DNA from: JBEIHX01 sp040381075
GTDB taxonomy: Bacteria; Pseudomonadota; Alphaproteobacteria; Caulobacterales; Aquidulcibacteraceae
DNA: 64,000 nucleotides
Assembly (NCBI GenBank): GCA_040381075.1
Contig: JBEIHX010000017.1
Coordinates: forward strand, 1-64,000
Direction: 5' to 3'
Part shown: in pieces, positions 1 through 8,953 of the stretch
How positions within the stretch are numbered: the first letter of the stretch is position 1
How the letters are laid out: every line of letters starts with the position of its first letter
Position numbers and translations under genes: made by a program
The notes under the pieces: model-generated
The model's input: the letters and a program-made list of their open reading frames with translations, nothing else
Told to the model about the DNA's origin: nothing
Database searches by the model: none

Positions 1-3000
1 CATAGACGTTGTCAGCGCCGGCATCGCCCGGCGCTTCGAAGTTGGGCGACGCCTTGAAGGTGATCGCGCCGGTCACAGGATCGATGTTGAAGAGAGCCGC
101 ATCCGCGCCGCCGAGCGCATAGCTCAGCGTCTGCCCTGCGTCCTGATCCGTCGCCGCCGCCGTGTAGACGGTCCCGGTCGCGTTCTCCGCGAAGGACGCC
201 GTCGTCCCCGAGGTGAAGACCGGCGCCTCGTTGACGTTGGTGACCGTAACGGCCACAAATCTGGATGTGGTCAGAGCCCCATCCGAAACCGAGACAATGA
301 TCTCATAGACGTTGTCGGCGCCAGCGTCGGTCGGGGCCTCGAAACTCGGCGGCGACTTAAACGCGAGCGCCCCGGTTGCCGCATTGATCGTGAAGCGGTC
401 TGCGTCGGGGCCCGTGACGCCGTAGACCAGCGTCGTGCCCGCATCAACATCACCCGCTTCAATCGCGTAGACGCTCCCGGAGGTGTTTTCCGCGACGGTG
501 ACTGCCTCGGGAGAACTGATGACAGGCGCTTCATTCTGATTTGTGACACTGACGGTCAGATCCGCTTCGGTCACGAGTCCGCGGGAGTCGCTGGCGCGCA
601 CCCGAATGACGTGACTGGTCGCCGTTTCGAAGTCGAGATTCGCCCCACCAAGAACCGTCACTGCGCCCGTCGCCGCATCGATGGCGAAGCGGTTTCCGGG
701 ATTAGTGACAAGGGAAAACCCGCGCACATCGCCTGCGTCCGGATCGGTCGACGAGACAACGCCGACGACCGTGCCCTCCGGTGCATTTTCACGAACTGCC
801 CCGCCAGCAGCCCAGACTGGCGTTGACGGGGCATCGTTGACGTCAGTCACGGTGACGGCGATGTCGCGTACTGTCGACAGCAAACCATCCGAGCCGGAAA
901 CGCGCACGTTGTAGACGTTATCGGCGCCGGCGTCAGAAGGCGCTTCAAAATTCGGGGGCGACTTGAACGTCAGGTTCCCCGTGACAGCATCGATTACAAA
1001 AAGCGCCGCATCTGGACCGCTCAGCGCATAGATGACTGTCTGCCCAGCGTCCGGATCATTGGCCGCGGCTGCGTAGACTGTCCCCGAGTCGTTCTCGGCA
1101 AACGTGGCCGTCGACCCGGAGGTGAAGACTGGCGCCTCGTTGACATTGGCGACCGAGATCTGCACGGTTCGTTGCGCAGTCAAAGATCCGTCGGTAACCG
1201 TGACGATCAATTCATAGACATTGTCCGCATCGGCATCTGTCGGCGTCTCGAAGTTCGGCGGCGCCTTGAAGCTCACCGCCCCTGTTGCAGCGTTCACATT
1301 GAACAGCGCTGCATCAGACCCGGAGATCGAATAACTCAGCGATGTCCCCGCATCCGGGTCGCTGCCCGATATCAAATAGGCGTTTCCGGCTTCATTCTCT
1401 GCGAAGGATGCGCCAGGGCCAGATGTCACAGCCGGGGCTTCGTTCATATTTGTGAGCAGGACCGTCAGTGTGGCCTCGCTCGTGAGGCCGCCCGCATCGG
1501 TTGCGCGGACCCGGATAGAGTGCTGCGCCTGCTCCTCGAAATTCAACGTGGGGTTGGCGCCGACGGTGATCCGCCCAGTCAGCGGATCAATTGCGAAGCG
1601 CCCGCCTGCGGAATCAACCAGCGTGTAGGTGATAACGTCGCCGACGTCCAAGTCCCTGGCGCCAACGATCCCAACGACCGCGCCGGAAGGACTGTTCTCA
1701 GCCACCGCTCCGCCGGTTGTCCAGCCAGGCGTTAACGGTGCTTCGTTGGCGTTCAACACCGTGATTGTGATGTCGCCATCTCGTGTCAGACCGAGCGCGT
1801 CCGTAGCACGCACCCGCAAGGACACGGACGGCGTCGCCTCAGCATCAAGAGACGCCCCGTCGGCAAGACGGATAGCGCCTGTCGTTGCATCAATCGTGAA
1901 GCGGCCGCCCTGATCTGTCAGGAGACTGTAGACAATCTGATCGCCCGCGTCGGGGTCGGTGGACCTCACCACCGCTGCGACTGCCCCCGGGGCGGCATCT
2001 TCCGATATTGCGCCCCCTGTCGCAACCATCGCAAGGCTCGGCGCCTCATTGACATCTGTGATCTGGATCGAGAGGGCGCGACGGGACGTCAGGCTGCCGT
2101 CAGTCGCAGAAATAACAACATTGTAGATGTTGTCAGCGCTCAGGTCTGCGCGGACTTCAAAATCCGGCGCAGACCGAAAGGACACGGCGCCAGTGGCGGG
2201 ATTGATGACAAAGTGCGCGGCGTCAGAGCCCTCAAGCCCGTAGGTGAGTGTTTGAGCTGGATCATCCGTCGCAGTTGCAACATAGACCACGCTGGTCGTG
2301 TTTTCAGCGACGCTCACTGCCGATAAGGAGGTTATGACCGGAAACTCGTTTCCGTCGAGAACAGTGACGGTGACTTCCGCGTCGGACCCGCGTCCCTGGC
2401 TGTCCACAGCGCGCACACGCAGCCGATGGCTCGCAGCCGCCTCGTAGTCGACAGTCGCGCCATCCGCAATGCTGATGACACCCGTGGCGGCATTGATCAT
2501 AAAAAGGCCGCCAGCCGTATCCACCAGCGAATATTCGATCCGGTCTCCCGCATCCGGATCACTGGCGGTCACCCGCGCCACGACGGTTCCGGCCGGCTGA
2601 TTCTCGACGATCGTTTCACCGCTGCTGGTGACGATCTGCGGTGCTTCATTGACGTCACGAACCGAAATCGCAAATGCGCGTTCGGTGCTCAATATCCCAT
2701 CGCTGACAGAGATCGTGACATTGTAGGTGTTGTCGCCGCCAAGATCCGAGGGAGCCTCGAAATTCGGCGGCGCCACGAACCGGAGCACGCCAGTCTGGTC
2801 AAGCGTAAACAGCGCGGAGTCCGGCCCGCTGAGCGAATACGCCAATGTCGTATTTGCGTCCTGATCCTGTGCGCCCACAGACAGGGCTGGGTCCGTCGTG
2901 TTTTCAAGGACCGAAGCCGCCGGCTGCGAAAGGATGGCCGGTCGCTCGTTGACGTCGCCGACATTGATGACGACCGTACTCTCCATGGAGAGGCCGCCTG

Positions 3001-6000
3001 CATCGACGACCCGCACTCGCAACGCGTGGCTCGCCTCAGCCTCGAAGTCGAGAAGCGCGCCCGCCTTCAGGCGAATCTCCCCACTTTGCGCATCAATCGC
3101 AAACCGTCCGCCCGCATCATCAACGAGGCTGTAGGAGAGCACTTCTCCAAGATCTGGATCGAGCGCGCGAACGGCCCCGACAACGACTGGGTTTCTCTGG
3201 TCTTCTGCAACAATGCCTGCCTGCGTCAGGCGCAGATCATATGGCGCATCATTGATGTCGATGACACGAATTGCGAACGGTTGCTCACGCGTCAGGCCGG
3301 CCGAGTCGGTCGCTACGACCGAGACAGCATATGTCGTTACGGGGCTATTGACGAAAAGTCCTGGCTTGGCGACCAGCAGTTCGCCGGTGGTTGGATTGAT
3401 CGCAAAGCGCCCGTCAGACGTGTTGGACAGGCTGAACGTGATCTGATCGCCAAAGTCCGGATCGGTGGCGACAAACTTCGCCGCCAATGTTTCACCAGCG
3501 CGGACGTCCACCACGCCGCCGGACGCCATGAAGATTCCGCTGGGCGCCTCAGCAACATCAGATACGCCGACCGGAAGAACCGTCTCGCGGAACAAGCCGC
3601 TGGTGTCTGTCGCACGAATGCGGACTATCGGGCTTGGATTGACTTCGTGGTCGAGAAGGGTGGCGTTCGCGACCGTGATCACGCCCGTTGCACTGTTGAT
3701 CGAGAAGCGGCCGCCGGAGTCGTCCGTCAAGCTGTAGACGACAGCGTCGTTCGTGTCTGGATCGCTTGACGACACAACACCGACGACTGAGCCGCTGACG
3801 GAATTCTCATTCACCACCCCGCCCGCGACGAGCAGCGGTGCGTCGGGCGCTTCGTTGCGGTCCTCGATGGTGATCGTCAGATCAGCGATGCTGGTGAGCC
3901 CCGCCCGGTCTGTGGCGCGCACCGTGATTTGATGGGTCGCAGAGGCCTCAAAGTCAACGCCCGCGGGATTCTTGACGCTGATGAGACCGGTTGACGCATT
4001 GATGGCGAAGCGCCCGCCAGCATCATTGACCAGCGTGTATGTCAGACTGTCGCCGCGGTCGGGGTCCAGGGCTGATACCTGGCCGATGGCGGCCCCGGCG
4101 GCGCTTCCCTCCGCAACCGCGCCGCCCCAGATGATCGCGGGCGAGCCAGGCGCTTCGTTCACATCCGTCACGACGATGCTGACGATGCGATCGATCGCGC
4201 CGGCGTCAGTCGTGATTCGCAGCTGCGCCTCGTGCTTGGCGGTCGTCTCGTAGTCGAGAGTTGCGCCAGGCGCCAGGCGCACGACGCCGGTCTTGGAATC
4301 AATCAGAAAGCGGCCGCCGGCATTATCGAGGAATTCGAATGCGCCTGCATTGCCGGGCGTCAGCGCGACGACGCCAATCTCACCGCCTGAAGGAATGTTT
4401 TCCGGTGCGCTCAATAGCACCGTGTTCACATCGATCGGCGCGCCCGGCGGGAGTGGCCGGGGCGCCAGAGCGATCGTAAATTCGATCGCGGTGTTGAGCC
4501 CCCCCGAATCGGTTGCTTCAACCTTGAGAACATGATTTTGCTCAGTCAGAAAATCAAAGGCCCCTGACCGGGCGACCCGCACCTGACCTGTCTGAGCATC
4601 GATTGAGAAACGGCCCTGCGCGTCATCAACAAGACGATATGTAAGAACATCTCCCCGGTCCGGGTCCGTGGCGCGCACCGTTGCGGCAAGCGCCCCGGTG
4701 GGCGCGTCGACTGAAACGGGCATCAGGCCCAGCACACGGATATCGCGCGGCGCCTCGTTTACATCGCCTACCGGAACGGTCAGTTCAAATTCGCTGAAAA
4801 GGCCGGCCTTGTCCACCGCCCGAACCACCACCGTGTGGCGCGCGCTTGTCTCGAAATCCAGAGACTTTCCCTGGGCGAGGGAGATTTCGCCGGATTGCGG
4901 GTTGATGACGAACAATCCGCCGGCGTCTGATCGCAGCGAGTACGTGATCGCATCAGCCAGATCAGGGTCTCGGGCCAGGACCGTCGCCACAACACTCCCT
5001 GCAGCGACGGTTTCCTGCAGGGGCACGCTGCCGGGCTGGACGTCAAACACCGGGCGTTCATTGACGTCGCGGACCTCAACTGAAAGGCTTGCTTCCTGCT
5101 TCAGGCCGCCCAAATCTGTCGCCAAGACGCGGATGACATGGGTCTGCGCGCTCTCAAAGTCGATGCGACTGGGATCCGCCAGCCGCACGATCCCGGTCTG
5201 CGGATCAATTGAGAACCGACCGCCCGCGTCATCCAGGAGGGCGTAGGACAGACGGTCTCCACGATCGGGATCCACCGAAGTGACCTGGCCGACCGTCGTG
5301 CCGGCGATGTTGCCCTCCAGGATGCCGCCGCCCCAGGCGAAGCCCGGCGCGCTGGGGGTCTCATTCACGTCCGCGGCATTGATGACGACGATCTGGTCGC
5401 GAACGCTCGCCTGTGTGGTCACACGCACCACGACCTGGTGGCTTGCGGCGGTCTCGTGGTCCAGGGTCTTTCCGTCGGCCAGCCGAATGGCCCCGGTTGT
5501 GGGATTGATGGCGAAGCGCCCGCCATCGCTGTTCATCAATGCGAACGTGGCGGCGACGCCCTCGACCGCAGGCAGAACGCCGATGGCGCCGCCCGCGGCG
5601 ATGCTCTCCGGAGCGCTCAGAAACACTCTTTCCGGATCAATGGGCACGCCCTGAATATCGCTTGAACCGGTGACGTTCACCGCGACGGGTATCTCCGTCG
5701 TGAGGCCGCCGCTGTCATAGGCCTCAACGCGCACAATATGACTGCGGGCCTGGACCACGCTGAGACGGCCAGCCTCTGCAAGCGTGATCTCGCCGGTTTG
5801 GGCATCGATCACAAAGCGCCCGCCCGCATCATCCGTCAGGCGAAAGCGGACGACGTCGCCCGCGTCGGGGTCGGACGCCGCCACCCGGGCCACGAGGGCG
5901 CCGGCCAGAGCATTTTCGCGAACCGGCTGGCTTTCCAGCACCCGCAGCTGACGCGGCGCCTCGTTCACATCGGAGACGGCGACCGTGATGCGTTCCTCGC

Positions 6001-7405
6001 GCGATAGCCCCGCTGCGTCGCTGACCCGCACAACAAGCGCATGGCTCGACTGGGCTTCGAAATCGAGACCTTTGCTGTCCGCGACGCGGATCTCACCTGT
6101 TGAGGCGTCGATCTTAAACCGCCCAGACGCGTCGTTCACCAGACTGAAGGTCAGGCTGTCGCCCTGATCGGGATCGCTCGCGCTCACCCGAGCGACAATC
6201 GTTCCAACCGGAGCGTTTTCTGCGACGCTTCCGCCAGCAGCAAGCTTGAGTACGTCCGGACGCTCGTTGACGTCGCGAACATTGATTGAAATCGTCGCCT
6301 CGCTTTTCAGCCCCCCGCTGTCCGTCGCGCGAACGCGCACGTCGTGGCGCGAAGTCGCTTCATGATCGATGATCGAGGGGTCTTTGACGCTGATGACGCC
6401 TGAGGTTGGGTCTATGGCGAAGCGACCGCCAGCGTCTTCAAGCAGCGCATAGGCAACCTGCTCGTTGCGGTCCGGGTCTGCGGCCCTGACCTGCCCGACC
6501 GCGGTTCCCGCAGCAGCGCCCTCAAAGAACTCTCCGCCCCAGGCCCAGGCCGCCGCCCCCGGCGCCTCGTTGACATCCGCGACGATGACGGTGACCACAT
6601 AGGGCGCCGTTGAGCCATCGCTCGCCGTGGCATTGATGTTGAGGGTATGCTGCGACGCCTGTTCGAAATTGAGCATCGCATCCGGAGCAAGGCTGACCTC
6701 ACCGGTCGCCGCATCCACCTTGAACAGTGCGCTTTGCCCAGGCTCGGCTGAAAACTGCACCTTTCCCACAAGCGGGGATGTCGGCTCGAGCAAGGACCCG
6801 ATACGGGCGCCAGCGGTCAGATCCTCCTTCGCCGCGAAGGTGAAGTCGCGTGACAGAAGCACCGAAAGCGACGTGCTTGGCGCGGGTGGAGCCGCTGCGG
6901 CCGACGTGGCTGGCGGCGGCATCGGCTTGGCGAGAGTGTCAAAATCCCCCTGCTTTTGTTCCGACTCCTTCTCTTCACTTTTCCGCTCCGCCTCCGTTGC
7001 GGTGACGTCCTTTGCCTGAATCTCGGTCAGTTCGACTTCCTGACCCGCCTTACTCACATCGCCTTCTGTGTCCTCTCCGGCTTCCTTCTTATCCTCAACG
7101 CCGAGTGCAGTCGTCAAATTGATGCGCAGGCCATCGTCGAATTCACGCACCTCGCCGAGGAGGGCCATCATCTCGTTGGCGGCGAGCGCCCTGTCATTGA
7201 AAACAATCGTTGGCGGATCGGCGGAAAGCGCGCCAATGCCCAATCCGGGCAGCACGATCCGGGATCCATCCGGAAGGATCAGAATCATGTCGATGTCGAC
7301 GATCTCGACACGTACGTCCTGCGAGTTCGCATCGACGAGCACTTTCCCGTCAACGACGGGTGCGATACTCAGAGGCGGAGGACTGGGACCGTTCACTTCG
7401 CTCAT
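1..7405 (-). CDS. Giant cadherin-repeat surface protein, probable type I secretion substrate (partial; C-terminus beyond window)
   Basis: One minus-strand frame is open wherever I translated it, from the ATG at 7405 to the window edge (at least 2468 codons). After about 180 residues of non-repeated N-terminus it consists of about 22 cadherin-type domains of about 100 residues. The hallmark DVNEAP/DVNERP boundary recurs about every 301 bp (near 6568, 6266, 5964, 5358, 5057, 4755, 4155, 3850, 2950, 2648, 2045, 1440, 840, 530 and 235). Two domain flavours are mixed: one with an H-x-V-R-V-x-A-x-D-x-G-G-L core, and one with a PxFEAPxDAxADNVY core that is commoner toward the C-terminus. Cadherin folds usually bind calcium between domains and mediate adhesion. 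No classical signal peptide is evident. The N-terminus has an isoleucine/leucine-rich stretch followed by FNDRALAANEMM, and I infer an anchor or prefix module. Adjacent T1SS genes support C-terminally signalled export. The secretion signal itself is outside the window. Confidence 0.9.
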   Translation of the reverse strand, partial: MSEVNGPSPPPLSIAPVVDGKVLVDANSQDVRVEIVDIDMILILPDGSRIVLPGLGIGALSADPPTIVFNDRALAANEMMALLGEVREFDDGLRINLTTALGVEDKKEAGEDTEGDVSKAGQEVELTEIQAKDVTATEAERKSEEKESEQKQGDFDTLAKPMPPPATSAAAAPPAPSTSLSVLLSRDFTFAAKEDLTAGARIGSLLEPTSPLVGKVQFSAEPGQSALFKVDAATGEVSLAPDAMLNFEQASQHTLNINATASDGSTAPYVVTVIVADVNEAPGAAAWAWGGEFFEGAAAGTAVGQVRAADPDRNEQVAYALLEDAGGRFAIDPTSGVISVKDPSIIDHEATSRHDVRVRATDSGGLKSEATISINVRDVNERPDVLKLAAGGSVAENAPVGTIVARVSASDPDQGDSLTFSLVNDASGRFKIDASTGEIRVADSKGLDFEAQSSHALVVRVSDAAGLSREERITVAVSDVNEAPRQLRVLESQPVRENALAGALVARVAASDPDAGDVVRFRLTDDAGGRFVIDAQTGEITLAEAGRLSVVQARSHIVRVEAYDSGGLTTEIPVAVNVTGSSDIQGVPIDPERVFLSAPESIAAGGAIGVLPAVEGVAATFALMNSDGGRFAINPTTGAIRLADGKTLDHETAASHQVVVRVTTQASVRDQIVVINAADVNETPSAPGFAWGGGILEGNIAGTTVGQVTSVDPDRGDRLSYALLDDAGGRFSIDPQTGIVRLADPSRIDFESAQTHVIRVLATDLGGLKQEASLSVEVRDVNERPVFDVQPGSVPLQETVAAGSVVATVLARDPDLADAITYSLRSDAGGLFVINPQSGEISLAQGKSLDFETSARHTVVVRAVDKAGLFSEFELTVPVGDVNEAPRDIRVLGLMPVSVDAPTGALAATVRATDPDRGDVLTYRLVDDAQGRFSIDAQTGQVRVARSGAFDFLTEQNHVLKVEATDSGGLNTAIEFTIALAPRPLPPGAPIDVNTVLLSAPENIPSGGEIGVVALTPGNAGAFEFLDNAGGRFLIDSKTGVVRLAPGATLDYETTAKHEAQLRITTDAGAIDRIVSIVVTDVNEAPGSPAIIWGGAVAEGSAAGAAIGQVSALDPDRGDSLTYTLVNDAGGRFAINASTGLISVKNPAGVDFEASATHQITVRATDRAGLTSIADLTITIEDRNEAPDAPLLVAGGVVNENSVSGSVVGVVSSSDPDTNDAVVYSLTDDSGGRFSINSATGVITVANATLLDHEVNPSPIVRIRATDTSGLFRETVLPVGVSDVAEAPSGIFMASGGVVDVRAGETLAAKFVATDPDFGDQITFSLSNTSDGRFAINPTTGELLVAKPGLFVNSPVTTYAVSVVATDSAGLTREQPFAIRVIDINDAPYDLRLTQAGIVAEDQRNPVVVGAVRALDPDLGEVLSYSLVDDAGGRFAIDAQSGEIRLKAGALLDFEAEASHALRVRVVDAGGLSMESTVVINVGDVNERPAILSQPAASVLENTTDPALSVGAQDQDANTTLAYSLSGPDSALFTLDQTGVLRFVAPPNFEAPSDLGGDNTYNVTISVSDGILSTERAFAISVRDVNEAPQIVTSSGETIVENQPAGTVVARVTASDPDAGDRIEYSLVDTAGGLFMINAATGVISIADGATVDYEAAASHRLRVRAVDSQGRGSDAEVTVTVLDGNEFPVITSLSAVSVAENTTSVVYVATATDDPAQTLTYGLEGSDAAHFVINPATGAVSFRSAPDFEVRADLSADNIYNVVISATDGSLTSRRALSIQITDVNEAPSLAMVATGGAISEDAAPGAVAAVVRSTDPDAGDQIVYSLLTDQGGRFTIDATTGAIRLADGASLDAEATPSVSLRVRATDALGLTRDGDITITVLNANEAPLTPGWTTGGAVAENSPSGAVVGIVGARDLDVGDVITYTLVDSAGGRFAIDPLTGRITVGANPTLNFEEQAQHSIRVRATDAGGLTSEATLTVLLTNMNEAPAVTSGPGASFAENEAGNAYLISGSDPDAGTSLSYSISGSDAALFNVNAATGAVSFKAPPNFETPTDADADNVYELIVTVTDGSLTAQRTVQISVANVNEAPVFTSGSTATFAENDSGTVYAAAANDPDAGQTVIYALSGPDAALFVIDAVTGNLTFKSPPNFEAPSDAGADNVYNVRVSGSDGLLSTVRDIAVTVTDVNDAPSTPVWAAGGAVRENAPEGTVVGVVSSTDPDAGDVRGFSLVTNPGNRFAIDAATGAVTVLGGANLDFETATSHVIRVRASDSRGLVTEADLTVSVTNQNEAPVISSPEAVTVAENTSGSVYAIEAGDVDAGTTLVYGVTGPDADRFTINAATGALAFKSPPSFEAPTDAGADNVYEIIVSVSDGALTTSRFVAVTVTNVNEAPVFTSGTTASFAENATGTVYTAAATDQDAGQTLSYALGGADAALFNIDPVTGAITFKASPNFEAPGDAGADNVY

Positions 7406-7637
7406 GGTCTTCAACTTTTTTCCTGAAGACCAAAGATTTGCGTTTCAGAGATTAATCTTCCGCCAACTGACGCCTAAAAATCATACAGGCTGCAAATTTC
7501 GACATGCGAAGCGCCGCGCGGGCCGCACGGTTAACAGTCCGTTGACAGGCCGCGACTGCCGTCGGATAGACGGAGCACACAACTCATGTCGCGAGAATTT
7601 TGAGGGCGCGCCAAGGCCGAATTTGCCCCAGGCGGCG
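7406..7637 (-). promoter_or_regulatory. Upstream region of the giant cadherin gene, with a possible CtrA-like site
   Basis: This gap of about 230 bp separates the giant gene from the upstream 379-codon gene and should hold its promoter or an internal leader. TTAA-N7-TTGA at 7531-7545 is one mismatch from the CtrA consensus TTAA-N7-TTAA. An A-rich stretch with AGGA lies about 15 nt before the ATG, so the ribosome-binding site is weak. Assignment to CtrA is only pattern matching. Confidence 0.25.
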
Positions 7638-8777
7638 TCAGGCGGCCAGCATCGCCACGCGATGAGCCTCATCGTGAATGGCCATAACCGAGCTGGCCAT
7701 CTCATGATCGTTCATTGACCCGGCATGGATTGACGATTGATCCATCGCCGCCTGAGCCAAGGCGGGGTCCAGATAACCAAGGGCGGCGCCGTCGGGCGAT
7801 GCCCCGCTTAAGAGGTCTGCAATGTCGAAGACCACGCCCGATGCCGCCAGGCCCGCGCCGTTCATGGCGGTCGACCCCGGATCGCCCAGCAATGAAAGTA
7901 ACGCAGCTGCGAAGGCCTGCTCGTCGAGCACCACGCCACCTATCCCAGGAACATCGAACCAATAGCTGTCGCGCTGCTGGGCAGACCCGTCGGCCCCGAC
8001 CGCCGCCGCAGAACTGGCATCCCCGACATCAGCCCAGGGGGCGACGATCGACGCGGCCGCCAGATCGCCGCCGTGAGCGAACGTCTGCGCACTTCCCGGA
8101 AGCTCAGACTCCAGAACAGGCTCCAGCAGGGCCGGCATCTCCCCATTCGAGATTTCGCCGCCCTGAATCGAATCACCGGCCAATTCCAAACCGTCCAGGC
8201 CCCCGTCGGGCCCGACAAGATCGGGCAGATCAAACCCAAGCGCGAAGCCGAGCGCCCCCGTCGAGCCGGCAAACCCGATGACATCATCGAACCGCCACGC
8301 CCCGAAGCTGCGCACCAGTTCCGTGGCCTGGCCGCCAGGAGCGTCAAATGCCGCAGCAAACCAGGAATGGCCGGCGTACGGCGCCGCCGGCTCGTGGAAA
8401 CCTACCGAAGCTGTTCCGGCGAACTGCGATACAGCAAGCGAGGGATCGACATTTACTTCAACTGCTTCAGGTGCCCCAGGACTTGTTCCGGCATCAGTAA
8501 CATATTCGGCCTGCGCAGCACTTGCATCCGCTCCGACCGCCGCTGCAAGGGCCGCATAATCCTCCGATGACGCAACCGGCTCTGCGGTCGGGACGATCGA
8601 GTTGGAGAATGCGTAAAATGCGGAGACCGGATCGAACCAGTTTTGCAGTTGACGTGGATCCCACCCACCGCCGACCAGGGGCATGCTAAGGTCCCAGACT
8701 TCGCTGCGAAGGTTATGAAAAGGACGCATGGCGCAGGCCCCGGCTTTTATATCTGGCTCACATCGTAAGCGGAACAT
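7638..8777 (-). CDS. Ala/Gly/Asp-rich protein of unknown function, upstream of the giant adhesin
   Basis: The ORF encodes up to 379 residues. I do not recognise the family. The protein is acidic and very rich in Ala, Gly, Ser and Asp, with almost no Cys or Lys after the first 20 residues. It has no clear transmembrane segment. The start is uncertain: ATG at 8777, ATG at 8729 (begins MRPFHNL) or ATG at 8684 (begins MPLVGGG), and none has a strong Shine-Dalgarno. It is co-oriented with and immediately upstream of the cadherin gene, separated by about 230 bp. Its composition is reminiscent of secreted, calcium-binding or surface-associated proteins, so a role in the adhesin locus, for example as an accessory secreted protein, is an inference from position only. 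Confidence 0.65.
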   Translation of the reverse strand: MFRLRCEPDIKAGACAMRPFHNLRSEVWDLSMPLVGGGWDPRQLQNWFDPVSAFYAFSNSIVPTAEPVASSEDYAALAAAVGADASAAQAEYVTDAGTSPGAPEAVEVNVDPSLAVSQFAGTASVGFHEPAAPYAGHSWFAAAFDAPGGQATELVRSFGAWRFDDVIGFAGSTGALGFALGFDLPDLVGPDGGLDGLELAGDSIQGGEISNGEMPALLEPVLESELPGSAQTFAHGGDLAAASIVAPWADVGDASSAAAVGADGSAQQRDSYWFDVPGIGGVVLDEQAFAAALLSLLGDPGSTAMNGAGLAASGVVFDIADLLSGASPDGAALGYLDPALAQAAMDQSSIHAGSMNDHEMASSVMAIHDEAHRVAMLAA

Positions 8778-8953
8778 CTCTTACAAAAAGTGAACGAGCG
8801 TCCACGAATCACCCGGCTTTCCGCGCTGTATGTTGGGCTGAACCAGCTTGACACCCCGCCGTTATTTTGAAGACGCAAACAGAACTTAACTAAAACTCCA
8901 CCCGCCGGTGAAATTCTGAAAGTTGGCTGGCAGAGACTTCTGACCAGAGGCTC

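Noticed and set aside
2426..3769. Plus-strand 447-codon open frame
   Set aside because: It is antisense to the cadherin repeats; its repeated composition mirrors the repeat period, so it is a shadow.
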